This document shows, one piece after another, positions 50,801 to 62,600 of a stretch of DNA of 64,000 nt. The number at the start of each line of letters is the position of its first letter. Within the stretch, counting starts at the first letter, position 1. The notes beneath the pieces were generated by a model. The model saw nothing but the letters and a program-made list of their open reading frames with translations. It searched no databases and was not told where the DNA came from. The stretch covers positions 48,447,286-48,511,285 of the forward strand of contig NC_077245.1 in NCBI RefSeq assembly GCF_947179165.1. The letters run 5' to 3'. Origin of the DNA: Solanum dulcamara. Its lineage: Eukaryota > Streptophyta > Magnoliopsida > Solanales > Solanaceae. A program made the position numbers and the translations under genes.

Positions 50801-51272
50801 ATCGTACTGACCTCTCTTTCTTCGGGGGAAGGGGGCTGCATTTTATGCCCGCAGGTATAGATACTTACTTTGGAGATCCGCCATCTTAGGACTCACACTC
50901 AACTATATTGGAAGTGCTTCACTATTCTGGAGCCTAGCTTTTGGTGCTGATCGTATAATGTATATAGTTGTTTATTCAGGGGTACGCTAGGGGTTCTGTC
51001 CCACCATATGTCACTATTAATATTCTTAGAGGTCTGTAGACATATATAGATGGGTTGTTTACGAGTTTGATTCAGCTGTACCTATATGGCATATTGCAAA
51101 TATTATTAAGTTAAGGCATCCTTGTCGGCCTTTGCGTGACATGGTGCAAATAAAAAAGGCTATATGCAGATGGATTTACTGTCACCCTCTAGATTCTTGT
51201 GTATAGTTCTTATAGTTGAGATTTATGTATATGGGGGTCCACAGTCATGGCCTACGGAGTTGGGTCATGACA
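47810..51272 (+). repeat. Element C last LTR
   Basis: 3,463 bp, TGTTACACATC to GGGTCATGACA. It is not followed by a PBS but by the right target duplication GAATG, so it is the true 3' end of the dimeric element. Confidence 0.9.
48190..48392 (+). promoter_or_regulatory. G-box cluster and TATA box, C last LTR
   Basis: CACGTG at 48,190-48,195, 48,213-48,218 and 48,354-48,359, then TATATATATATATA at 48,379-48,392. One more strict motif than in the first LTR. Confidence 0.5.
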
Positions 51273-51277
51273 GAATG

Positions 51278-53602
51278 TCTATCATTAAGTCTCAGACATC
51301 AATGTTAGTGAACTTCAGTGTTATCAGTTTAGTAGGCTAGCTGAGTGAATTTTGATGAAGTGTACTCTTAGTAGTATTTCTAGATAATATATATGTAACC
51401 ATATATATGTATACATACACACTGTATTAGATTATTAATATTTTCATGTGTCACGATTTAGAATTTAGGTCCAGCCTTGTAGATTCCTTTCAAAATCTTA
51501 GTCCCGATGTGTTTCTTTTATGCATTTTACTCTAGAAATATCATGCCTTTCATATGCCTTCAAGTCTCATTATTTAGAAAACCTGACTTATATGTGTACT
51601 CATCTAATAATCAAGAGCTTCTGCTCAAAATATTATGATACATGACATGTATGACATCCAGATATGCCATCAATACTTTTGAATGCTTCTCCCAAAATTA
51701 AATTTCCAATTATTATGGTATGTAAAATGCCATCAATGATTGTGGATCAGTTTTCTTATAAATATAAAGTTCACTGATAATATGGTAGTTAGGTATGTCA
51801 TCCACTATTATGGACAACATTTTCAGGAGCTATTAATTATGTCTTTATTTGGGAGTAGTACTTAGCATTGAGTTGGACTAGGGTGAGTACATCCAAGTCC
51901 GAGAACTACATGCCATCGTAGGATTATTTAGCTCAAAATAGGTACAAGCTTTTAGTTTACTAGTACCACATTGGATCACATCAACCTTTCTATCTTGGGA
52001 AGGAATATTGGGTCCTTTTTGAGGGAGATTGTACTTCAAACTCCATGTTTAACTAACATGATTATCTGTTAGTTAATAGTACTCCTTCAACTAAAATATT
52101 GCATTAATCGTGTATTCAATTTATTTTAGTTCTATATTTTTCAATTGCATGTTTCTTACTTGGTCATTGCATGATATCATATATTTGTTTCATATTTTGT
52201 ACAACATCTAAAATTGATCATGTTCAATATAATAGCTTATAGTGCATGTCTCACATATGCAATACATTCAAAGTACTTATCTCATGCCTAACTACGCTAT
52301 ATTATTTTATAATATAGGTTCAAACGCTCAGCATCCAACCAACGATTAGTATAATTTCCAATCATTACAGTAGCAATATTGGCGAGTCATCATCTTTCGA
52401 GGACAACATTTATCTTTATTTTAGTAATGTGTTTTATTCAGTTTGGAGACAGTTAGAGTTAGTGGGGGTTTTGTACTAATAAGTCATCTTTTAGAGGCTT
52501 TTATAAAGTTAGACATAGTATCAACTTATTAAGTATTCAGCTATTTGTTTATTTATCTTTTGGATCTTAATAGACTATTTAATATTTAGCTTTTGTATCA
52601 ATTATTTTCAGTTATAATGTCATATATTTTAGTGTCATGATAGACCATGGGTTATATTGAGGTCACTTGTGTCTCTAAGCACCGTATTATAACTAGGAGG
52701 TAGTCTTAAGTCGTAGCACCGGGATGAGATATACCTTCTTTGTGATCATCTCGATGTCACATTTTGGGAGATTTCATGCATGAATTAAGATTGGTATTTC
52801 TTGGTTGTTCTTGGTGTTTTTATTATTAGTGTTAGTTCTTATGTGTACTCGTCTAGATTATGGGTGTTAAGTAAGGTTATTTCTTCTACTTTGTCCTTTG
52901 TTTGTACCTTCTGGAAGTATGGGGGTCTATTTAGGTTATAATTAGCTTGTATTACTTTGACCCTTTTCATATTCTCCATATGCGATTTATGAGTTACTTT
53001 ACAATTACTGTAGCCTTCTACTATTTTATCTATTGCTTTACTTACTCGCATTTTATTGTTGTTTAGCAATCTAAACCTCAATCGAACTATGATGCATACT
53101 TAGTACCCATTATTTTGTACTTATACTACACTCTGCATCTCTTTTTCTTGACGTAGAATTGACTTCTAGTCATTTGTCTTTATTTTCATGCAGCTGCAAC
53201 TGATATTTGGCGATTCAGGATGAGCTTACTTGTATCCGGAGTTGATTCATGTCCTCATATATATTCTGACTAGTCTTTTATATTTTTAAAATATTCTAGA
53301 AATTTGTATATGTCTTGTCCTGTTCTTGGTCTCTATTATAATTTTGTACAAAAATCCACCAGATTTGGGGATGGATGTTTTATATCTTTTATCCTCATAT
53401 GTTATGTGTATCAATATATATATATGTGTGTATTAGTTTAGGTTGTTTCTCCATTGTTATCTCTTTTATTTATCTTATATTTTATTCTTGATTAGTACTT
53501 TTGCTCCCTAGGCCCATTGTCTTTGTTTTATGCTCAGAATTGACTTACATACCGATGAAATTTGATAGGTTCCATCATGACCCAAGATTTTGGATCATGA
53601 TA
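51278..53602 (+). mobile_element. degenerate group 2 LTR-like stretch
   Basis: The right end TTCCATCATGACCCAAGATT followed by TTGGATCATGATA resembles the LTR ends at 18,836 and 23,152. Near 53,092-53,140, TATGATGCATACTTAGTACC with a downstream TACACTCTGCATCTC also has counterparts near 18,355 and in antisense near 55,040-55,090. The left part has no clear partner, and no PBS follows. It may have been continuous with 23,153-23,305 before element C inserted. No coding region recognised. Confidence 0.5.
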
Positions 53603-54614
53603 ATATATGCGCAGAACCGATGCATATTACTCTTTGATTAACCGTCACAACAATTCTAAAACTTTCTTCTACGGAATAAACATTATTTACTCTCTCTATT
53701 TAAAGATTTATTTTGGGATGGTGGTAGTGAAATGAATTACAGACGTTTTCCATGTATGATGATAGAAGCGTAAAATAAAACCATTTTTTCAATTCCATAC
53801 ACACTTCTGATAATTGGATAGGGTGCCATATTTTCTATTGCTATTCTAAGTATAAGTTATTTATATTTATATTATTAAGAGTGACTGGCATGTCGACACT
53901 GAAATGGATGAATGGATGGAAATGGAGAACACGAATATGGAACTGGGTGAGGAAATATGATATCCCCTTTATCCTTCTTGTCTATTATTCTATTTTGTGC
54001 TAGTTTGATCAGTGTATAACGAGATTGTGCTTCACCATTCGACAATTGATGGTGAATATGCATCACAATGATTAAAAGTGGAAACAAAAAGAAGAAAATT
54101 CTTAATGAGGAGTTGTTGCGAAATGTGAACTTCTCGTATCAAATGAGGTAAATTTTGATAGGGAAAGATAAGATAGAATTCATATGGTGGAAAAAGTTCA
54201 CAAGTTTTGAAGAACCTTCAAATTTCTTATTTGAAGATAGTCTTGAGCGACATTTTTAGGTTGAAGAAGTATGACTTTATTTTTAAAATTTAATATCACA
54301 TTTTTTCAAATAAGCACCTATCATTTGGTACAACTTGATTTAATTAGCCAAATCATGTCGTAATAAGCATCCCAATTGGCAAGTCACTCAAAGCAGAATA
54401 GTTAAACATGAAATATAGTTTAAAAGGGAATTTGTCATGAAGTAGAAAAATAAGGGAAAGTCTAATTGATATTAGGAAAGCAACTAATTGGATCACCAAA
54501 CTCCAAAAAGACTCAAAGAAGAAGGTGTTTCCTATAACAAAGAAACTGTAACTATATAGTTCTTTAGTGGCAATAATTAGTTTTTGAGAGTGATTTCATG
54601 ACTAGATCTTGATT
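53603..54614. other. unassigned AT-rich sequence
   Basis: About 1 kb with no resemblance to the other repeats in the window that I could see and no convincing reading frame. It may be old host sequence or an unrecognised repeat. Confidence 0.4.
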
Positions 54615-56890
54615 TTTCACGACTCGTTTCTTCGAGTCATGGTAGCTCCTTCATTAACGCACCAGTAGACAAGCGAATCCACATTTCAAAACTATAAGTA
54701 ATGGGATTAAGGGCGTAAGACTAATACCAAAAACTAAGCAATAATATGAATAACAGGATACAAAGATGAAAAAGCAGAAGCAAGCCAAAAATATATACAA
54801 ATAGAGAATCCCTCGCAGAACCTGAAATTTAAAAGTACATAGCTACTAAAAAAATGAGGACAAGTCCCAAAAGTGGACCTCATAAATAAGTCTGTCTCAA
54901 AAACCAAAAGAGTAGTCCATATATATATAAAGAAGGAGATGGGTAAATTCAGCTTGATGTGTGCTCATTCTCCTATTTGAATCAAACTACAGTTGGATCG
55001 ATATCAGCACTGGTAGCTGGTTCTCAAACATATATCATAAAAATAGATACAGAGTGTAGTATGCATACTAAAAAAATAGGTACCTAGTATGCATCATAAG
55101 CCGACTGAGTCTGAAAAGCAAAAGTAATATGAAATGACAGAATTTAAACCACAACCAGAAACAAGAATGGAAAATCTAACTGGGATGCACACGAGTGTAC
55201 TAACACACAATAAAAGAGAAGAAAACTAACAAAATCCTAACGGGCACCCATAAACCCATCGAGTACACCCGTGCGCAAATTTAGATAAAATATGAGCGGA
55301 CTCCCATAACTTCGATAGGTGCACAGATGAGATGTGACTAATAAATAGAATCTAATGAAGTTTTCAAGAGCATCACAACCTTTCGTAGACTTGAACCAAA
55401 ATAACCAAATGACTGAAAAGTTATTCAAAAATGATTAAGAGCCAATAGACTTGAACCAAAATGAAGATGAAGGAATCAAGGTCTTGAACTGAGATTTGGT
55501 GTAGCAGAGGACTTGAACCACAAATAAATGTGATCAAGGACTTGAAACAAGGTGTATATATCTATGGACTTGAACCAAGCTGTAAGGAGTGGTTTACTTG
55601 AACCACGAGTAGAAATAGTAGTGGACTTGAACCAAAACTTAAGATGACCAAGGACTTGAATCGAGGTTGTAATACCAAGGCATGGACTTGAACCAAGCCC
55701 AGTAGAGTTAGTTGGGGACTTGAACCATGAATAAAAGTGAATCAATTAGAAATAGAATCAACAGCTAGTCGAGCATTACGTGGAGTACCCCCAAACTAAG
55801 TTCCATCAATAAATCACTCCATCCCAACCCAAATCCAATCACAATCATTGAGTAGCTTCCCACCGAAATTGACTTAAATAAGGGAATTATGGATATAAAG
55901 TTCAAAGAGTGGGGTTAATTCCTAGCGAAGGCCAAGACTATCAGACTCAAGTCTACTATATCAGTCTATAAGGAGCTAAGTCGTTCGAAGCAACATTAGA
56001 GAGATTTGAAGGCCTAATGGTTCCGAAAGTATACAAGTCTATGTAAATTGCTAGTCTAAGCCTAGACTATGGTCAAATATGCTTTCAACATTATAAATAA
56101 GAAATAAAAAGGCACTCCACAAGGTATGAATGATCATCAAATAGAATCTACATGATTCAACTGCCTGAAATACTTGAAATTTAGCCTAAGGTATGGATTC
56201 TACGAATATAATATGATCAACTACAAAACACCACCAAATCAGTAAAATGCAACTTATAATTACTTAGTCATGCTTATTCTAAGGATAGGGAAACCATAAC
56301 CTACCTGTAGTCTAACCGCGTGCGCTCCAAATCAAGTTGCCAAAGTTTTTCCATTTTATATGGCCTCGTGACACTCTGACGCTATCAAAAATAGAATTAA
56401 AATGTTATTATGGTTTTGTAGACACGAAAGTTACTAAAATCGGAGAGTGGCCAATTTTGGAGTAAAAATGAGAATATGGGACCAGATCTGGTAATTCCAA
56501 AATTTACTCTGCCAAAAGGTCCCAATTAGTTCCCCTAACTTATGTCCTAAAATGAAATACAAATCAGGGCTTTACACATCCCACAACCACCACACAAAAT
56601 AAAACCCCAAATTAAGCATAATTAACAACAATGGCAACAACTATCTAACTGAGATTATCTCTACCGAAGTCTTCGTGACACATTCCAACTGATCATCCAT
56701 GTAGCAGTGAAGTTTCCAAAACCATAAGACTTCAAATCACAAAAATCAAACTTGTATTGATGGATAAATCATCTTTTTTATAGGTTATACAATGTGTAAG
56801 ACCCCGTAAGATGAAAAGTAGAACAGAAGGAAAATCTCATGAAAAGTCTACTGACCTTAAGTCTACGAGTTGGTATTATGATTTTTATGA
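54615..56890 (-). mobile_element. Group 2 LTR fragment, antisense
   Basis: On the minus strand it ends GAGTCGTGA near 54,617 and follows the same order as 20,940-23,152: GGTCCCATATTCTCATTTTT (near 56,480), CTACAGGTAGG (near 56,310), CTAGGCTTAGACTAG (near 56,060), a tandem array (55,385-55,731), then CTTATGATGCATACTAGGTACC-like sequence near 55,080. No PBS is seen beyond 54,615. The other end is cut by the segmental duplication at 56,891. The region 56,800-56,890 has no partner and may not belong to the LTR. Confidence 0.65.
55385..55731. repeat. ~30-60 bp repeats with GGACTTGAACC core
   Basis: About ten copies of GGACTTGAACCA or a close variant, mostly 27-40 bp apart (the first about 60). 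The minus strand reads GGTTCAAGTCC, matching the pol III B-box consensus GGTTCRANNCC. It occupies the place of the 55-bp array in element A. Confidence 0.8.
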
Positions 56891-57354
56891 GTAGATGGGT
56901 TATTTATGAGTTTTATTCAGTTGTGCCTATATAGCATATTATAAATGTTATTATGTTAAGGCAGTTGTTACACCCCATACTTTGGTACCTTAGAATGCTT
57001 CTTAAGCTTCTCAACTTTCTGGGAAGGCTCTTAAGTTTCTTAAAAGTCGTTATGTGAGTCGGATAGTTAATAATGCTATCAAATAACTCCAAGGAAAGGA
57101 GAACGAAATGCTTCATAATAAGGAAGATTGGAAATAGGGTTATAAAAATTCAAAAGGAGTTGGAGGCCCAGAAATGAGTCGTAGGACTCGATTTACCTAC
57201 GTAAGCTACCAACTTAGACGTCTTACATACTTGAGTTGCTTAAGGACATACCAAGCTTACGTAGCATGGATTACATAGGCTCCTAAAATAAGACGAGATT
57301 ATGAACCCACGAGGAAGGGGAAAAGACGACACATGGAAGCCAATGGAGGAGCAA

Positions 57355-57552
57355 CACGTGGAAGCACCTCAAGCAAGCAGGTGACCCACCTACTTAGGTT
57401 CAATTAGGTGACCCACCTACTTGGGAGGTGGGGCCCACAAGGACACGTGGCAGCCTAGGGGTAAGGCATGGATCCGTGGCCCAATCGGGGCTGGACACGT
57501 GTCACCATATGGGGATGACACGTGTAACATCCTAGGACCACATATATACATC
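57355..57552 (+). promoter_or_regulatory. G-box cluster and TATA box, B copy 2 5' LTR
   Basis: Four strict CACGTG motifs: 57,355-57,360, 57,444-57,449, 57,496-57,501 and 57,519-57,524, plus a decayed ACACATGG near 57,330. TATA-like CATATATACA lies at 57,541-57,550. This is the best preserved of these promoters in the window. Confidence 0.55.
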
Positions 57553-59378
57553 TATAGGTGTCTTATACTTCAGTTCTGATCCATTAAGCTGCAGAAAAAA
57601 CTCAAGAACAAACCCTAGAACAAGAGAGAAAAACATGACGGCTTGGAGGAGAAAAATAGGTATGCCCCGATTTCGCTCCGTAAATTAATTAGATAAGGTA
57701 TTATTATATAAAGTGGAGGAGGTTAAAAACGTAGCTTACCTATTTGGGGAAGCAAAAACGAGTAACAAGAATCCAAAGCATTTCAGCCGCGTCAAGGAGG
57801 TTCCGAAGTTAATTTTCAGCGTGTTTGGAAGGCCATTTGATAAGATATGGCTTGATTCTCTTCTACCACTTTTTGTTAAGGGTTTTTACATGTTATTAGG
57901 GTGTTAATAATGTAAATTGAAGGTTTGTATCAGCACCAAACGGACAGAAAAAGTCCACTCCGTTTCAGCACATCAAGAGATTTTCCGAGGCGTGTTTTGG
58001 CATGTTTTGGCCAATTTCGGTAAAGGTAAGGTTTTACCTTCTAATTTGAAGTTTATGTGGTTTTTATGTAGTGTGTTTTACACCTTTTATACTGATGTAA
58101 GTATAAAAAAACTCATGGAAATGCTCGACGATAGAAACAATCGAAATTGAAGTCGTCGTAGTTAAATTGTAGTCGAAATGGGGTGTTGTACGTGTGGGAT
58201 GCTGCTGCAGGGGTGTGATGTGTTGTTGCAGGGCCTAAATATGTTATAATGTGGGTTATTGTTCTGCTTTTTTAAGCCACATGACCCCTCGTTGCGTATA
58301 ATTAAGGGCGTTACAAAATAAAGTCTAATACGCCCTATTGTGATATCGTATTTTTGAATAAGTCGTTTGGAGTTTATGTTGTATATTGTTGGTGTGAATT
58401 GATTAAACATATGCTGAAGGTTGTTGTTGTTGGTTGTCTGTAGGTCTTAGAGACCTAATCGTAAATTCGGATAGGGCACATTATAGGGGAGGTGCTGCCC
58501 AATTTTCGTCGACGCCTTAGCGAATAACAGAACTAGTCGAGGAAACGACTAAGGAAATATACTCCATTAATACTAAGGTGTAACCTAAGGTGATGGAATG
58601 TTAATAAGGGTTTATACTCATATTAATTCCATGTTAAATAGTTTTGGAGGACGACGACGTGGACATGATTAAGAGAAGTCCATACGAGGTATGTAAAGCT
58701 ATTCCTTCTTTTGGCATGTTTTGGTATAAGTATGTAAAGCCTATCTGTTCTTTCTTTTGGGCATGTCTTAGATCTAAGTGACAAGTGATATGTGTATGAA
58801 GCTTGGAGTAAATCTATTCATGAGCTCTGAACATGATTCATGATTCTTTCCTCAAGTTTTCTATATGCTGAGAGCTAGTGTATGTAAAGTTATTCTTCCT
58901 CTCTGATGGCATAACTGAGATGTAAGTATTGTGTATATGAAGTTTGAAGTTATTCCACTCTTAAAATTCTGAGGGTGAGTTAAGACTCTTGTTCACTTCC
59001 TACTGATTAGAACTCCTGTAACAAGTTGAGTCATTACTTTTTCAAAGTCTTCCATGTGATAGGAAATGGTACATGTAGAGCTTGTCTTTTCCTACTTCTA
59101 GAAAGACTGGACAATAGGTACTATAGAACATTGATTTGGAGATAGCTCCATTTATAGATTCTGGACGTAACTCATAACTTGTACCCACTTCTGAATGATA
59201 AGGGCCTTGAAGTAGTTGAACTACGACCCTTGAGCCTCCTATAGGTTGAATAGTGTTGGGATGTGGAAGCTCCTATACCTAGGGGCTCTTGAACATACTT
59301 TATGATGGTATCTAAGGGATGTTTGATATGTTACAGAGTTTTTTGTGCACGTATATGCATTATTATATATATATATAT

Positions 59379-59600
59379 ATGGATCGGGCTGAACGTACCT
59401 CGGCAAAGTTTGCTATGTAAGGATCAGGTCGTACGTTCCACGACAGCTTATGCATTATACGGATTGGGCCGTCGTACCTCGGCATTATTATGCATTATAC
59501 AGATCGGGCCATCGTACCTCGACACTATCATGTGACATATGGATCGGGCCGTCGTTCCTTGGCATGTGCTTGATATATATATGGATTGGAATGTACGTTC
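59379..59600. repeat. ~40-bp tandem repeat, B copy 2 5' LTR
   Basis: Same six-unit arrangement as 35,143-35,365, with a shorter TA run before it. Confidence 0.85.
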
Positions 59601-60392
59601 CAATGTGCTAATAATATGCATATGCCTATCATGATAGATGATGTGTTTGTAACACCGAGTCCCCGAGCGGGTCGATACGATACGTGATAATGGTATACAT
59701 GACTTTATTTTATGAGATGCAGGTACAGTACCCTATTAAATGCTATACTTGGTTTCATGTATCCCTGTTTCAGTTGTTATCTCAGTTATGTATGCTTATA
59801 TACTCAGTACATGTATTGTACTGACCCCCCTTTCCTCGGGGGGCTGCGTTTCATGCCCGTAGGTATAGATGTTCATTTCGGAGATCCGATAGCTTAGGAT
59901 TTCTGCTCAGCTATGTTGGAAGTGCTTCACTATTTCAAAGCCTAGCTTTTGAGTACTGGTCCTGCGATGTATATATTTGTTTATGCAGGGGTACGGCAAG
60001 GGCCCTGTCCCGCCATATGTTGTCGTTCTTATTCTTAGAGGTCTGTAGACATATGTATATGGGTTCTTTAGTAGTTTATTTCTGTTATGCCTATGTGATA
60101 TGTTGTAAAAGCTATTATGTTGTGGCAGCCTTATCGGCTAGCTTTCCTTTTCATGACATGATGAAAATGAAAGTGGCCACACGTGTATGAATATTTTATC
60201 ATCCACTGGGTTCATGTGTTGGGTTCCTATATCTAAGAGGCTATATGAACATGAAAAAGTTTTAACCCATTGAGGTTTTTGTGAGCAGTATCATGTTATA
60301 CATAGTCCAATTTGACTGTAGTCGACAGTTACGTAAATGGGGGTCTAAGTCAGGCCCCAGTCGCGGCCCACGGGGTTGGGTCGTGACAAAAG

Positions 60393-60404
60393 TGGTATCA
60401 GAGT
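60393..60404 (+). other. primer binding site, B copy 2
   Basis: TGGTATCAGAGT, identical to copy 1. Confidence 0.85.
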
Positions 60405-62017
60405 AGTTCATCCTTAGAGTGTCTACAGACCGTGTCTAGTAGAGTCTTGTTTATCGGTGTATTGTGCACCACATCTATAGACAAGAGGCTACAGGACATT
60501 TAGGATGTTACCTTTCTTTCATATCTACGATCGTGCGATAGAGCCGAGTCATAGGAAATGAAATTCCTCATACTAACTTGGGATTTCAGTAGAAGGACAA
60601 CATCAATATAAGGAGGTTATTGACAATATTGGAAGTTACACAACACGCAGGTAAGCAAGGCATGAATGATAGGTGCCAGGCAAGGTATTGAATTACGGTT
60701 GACATGTAAAGTTGAAAATTGAACGGAAAAGTAGACGGAAAGTCTAAACAGGTGCAGTTCGAGTTGGACATACGAGGTAAGTCCATCAGTTTATACTATT
60801 ATTGATATTGGGCACCCTGTGAGGCTGCGATATGATGTGATATGATATGTATATATGTATCTTTATGCGTATTACCCCTGTGAGGCATTATTGGCATTTT
60901 CTGCGTGAAGGTGTTGAGATAGTAAGGAATACAGAGGAAACTCTGCCCAATTTTTCCTTGAAATAAAAGGAAAATGATTTAAGAAAGACTGGTAGTTCTG
61001 GATAGAATGATATATTAAGGATAAGACTAACCAAGAACGGTAAGTAGCCCATAGTAAGAATCTTGAAAAAGGTTAAGAAGTGCTATACTATGAGGTAGAA
61101 TGCGAACATGATATGTTCTGAATATAATGATGATAGATATGAAAGTAAGTAAAGCATTGTGAGAAAGTGGCTTTGAATAAAATACTACGTCACTCGAGTA
61201 CCCACAATTAGACTGGATTAGAACCTCATGATTGTGTTAAGTTGTCGTACCTGGGCAACCAAAGGTATGGAAGATATAAAGGAAGGCGTAGGTATGGTGC
61301 AGTATACCGAATGTGTTGGAAAAGAATCATACGTATTGGAAAATTGGAAATAAGGGCGTATAAGGTAGAACACAACAGATAGTGACATGGGTACACCCTA
61401 AAGGGGGGAGTGGCTTCAAGTGAGATCCCATACTAGCACGAGTTAATAAGATATAAAGGCCAGCAACAAACGAATAGAAGCCATGATACCGGAGACAGTG
61501 CAGAGAATTAATAGTAAGGACTTGAATAGTATGACATCAAAGAATAGGTGCATACAAAGGGGATGAATACAACAAGAAAATTACGATGAGAACTTAAACA
61601 TACTGTAAGGAATAGCCAGGCTATACTCGACTGAAGGTAAGATTTTGGTAACAAAGTTACTAACTACTAATATTGTGGTGTACAAGCAGCAAAACAAGGA
61701 AAGGATGAGAGATCTCTCCTATACTGGAATATGAGGAAACTCAAGGGTAAGTAAAGGAAGGAAGTAAGAAATGACACAGGTTTATGTACAGACTAGTATG
61801 GTGATGCTAAAGCATCTTTCAGGCTAATTTAAGCTCCTACACATGTTCATGTAAAGGATGCAATATGATGTGTGGTAAAGGAACTAGAAAGAAGAAATGG
61901 AAAACAAATATCACCTGTTCCCTATGCCTATAGGTAATCTACCTTCTTAAATAGACAATATGAGGAAACACTCGTAAGACCTTATGAGGCTAGTTAACAT
62001 TCGGGGACGAATGTTCT

Positions 62018-62031
62018 AAAAGGGGGAAGGA
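62018..62031 (+). other. polypurine tract, B copy 2
   Basis: AAAAGGGGGAAGGA directly before the 3' LTR start TGTTATACCCC. Confidence 0.85.
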
Positions 62032-62376
62032 TGTTATACCCCGTACTTTGGTACCTTAGAATGCTTCTTAAGCTTCTCAAGTTTCTGGGAAGGTCGTTAT
62101 GTGAGTTGGATAGTTAATAATACTATCAAATAACTCCAAGTAAAGGAGAACGAAATGCTTCATAATAAGGAAGATTGGAAATAGGGTTATAAAAATTTGA
62201 AAGGAGTTGGAGGCCGAGAAATGAGTCGTAGGACTCGATTTACCTACGTAAGCTACCAACATAGACGTCTTACATACTTGAGTTGCTTAAGGACATACCA
62301 AGCTTACGTAGTATGGATTACATAGGCTGCTAAAATAAGACAAGATTACGAACCCACGAGGAAGGGGAAAAGATGA

Positions 62377-62600
62377 CACGTGGAAGCCAATGGAGGAGAA
62401 ACACGTGGAAGCACCTCAAGCAAGCAGGTGACCCACCTACTTAGGTTCAATTAGGTGACCCACCTACTTGGGAGGTGGGGCCCACAAGGACACATGGCAG
62501 CCTAGGGGTAAGGCATGGATCCGTGGCCCAATCGGGGCTGGACACGTGTCACCATATAGGGATGACACGTTTCACCTCCTAGGACCACATATATACATCT
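62377..62600 (+). promoter_or_regulatory. G-box cluster and TATA box, B copy 2 3' LTR
   Basis: CACGTG at 62,377-62,382, 62,402-62,407 and 62,543-62,548, near-matches ACACATGG and ACACGTTT, then CATATATACA near 62,588. Confidence 0.5.

Larger units (their letters stand above)
23311..51272 (+). mobile_element. Element C, dimeric LTR retrotransposon with nested insertions
   Basis: Order: LTR (23,311-26,851), PBS and internal region 1 (26,852-29,586), LTR (29,587-44,937, split by element B), PBS and internal region 2 (44,938-47,809), LTR (47,810-51,272). The perfect direct repeat GAATG flanks the outer ends (23,306-23,310 and 51,273-51,277). The first LTR begins TATTACACCCC, with TG changed to TA. 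One target duplication around three LTRs and two internal regions fits a single insertion later made dimeric by unequal recombination between LTRs. No gag was recognised in either internal region. Both keep a degenerate integrase. Confidence 0.88.
56966..60388 (+). repeat. Element B copy 2, 5' LTR
   Basis: TGTTACACCCC to GGGTCGTGACA, 3,423 bp. It differs from 32,682-36,151 by scattered bases, a 9-bp segment near 57,003 absent from copy 1, and a ~60-bp loss near 58,845. Confidence 0.92.
60389..62031 (+). other. Element B copy 2, non-coding internal region
   Basis: Matches 36,152-37,740. It retains about 100 bp near 60,664-60,765 that copy 1 has lost, and lacks about 45 bp near 61,963. No coding region recognised. 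Confidence 0.8.

Noticed and set aside
56966..60388. Independent retrotransposition as the source of B copy 2
   Set aside because: It carries the same 75-bp flanking element C sequence and the same nested D insertion, which retrotransposition would not copy.
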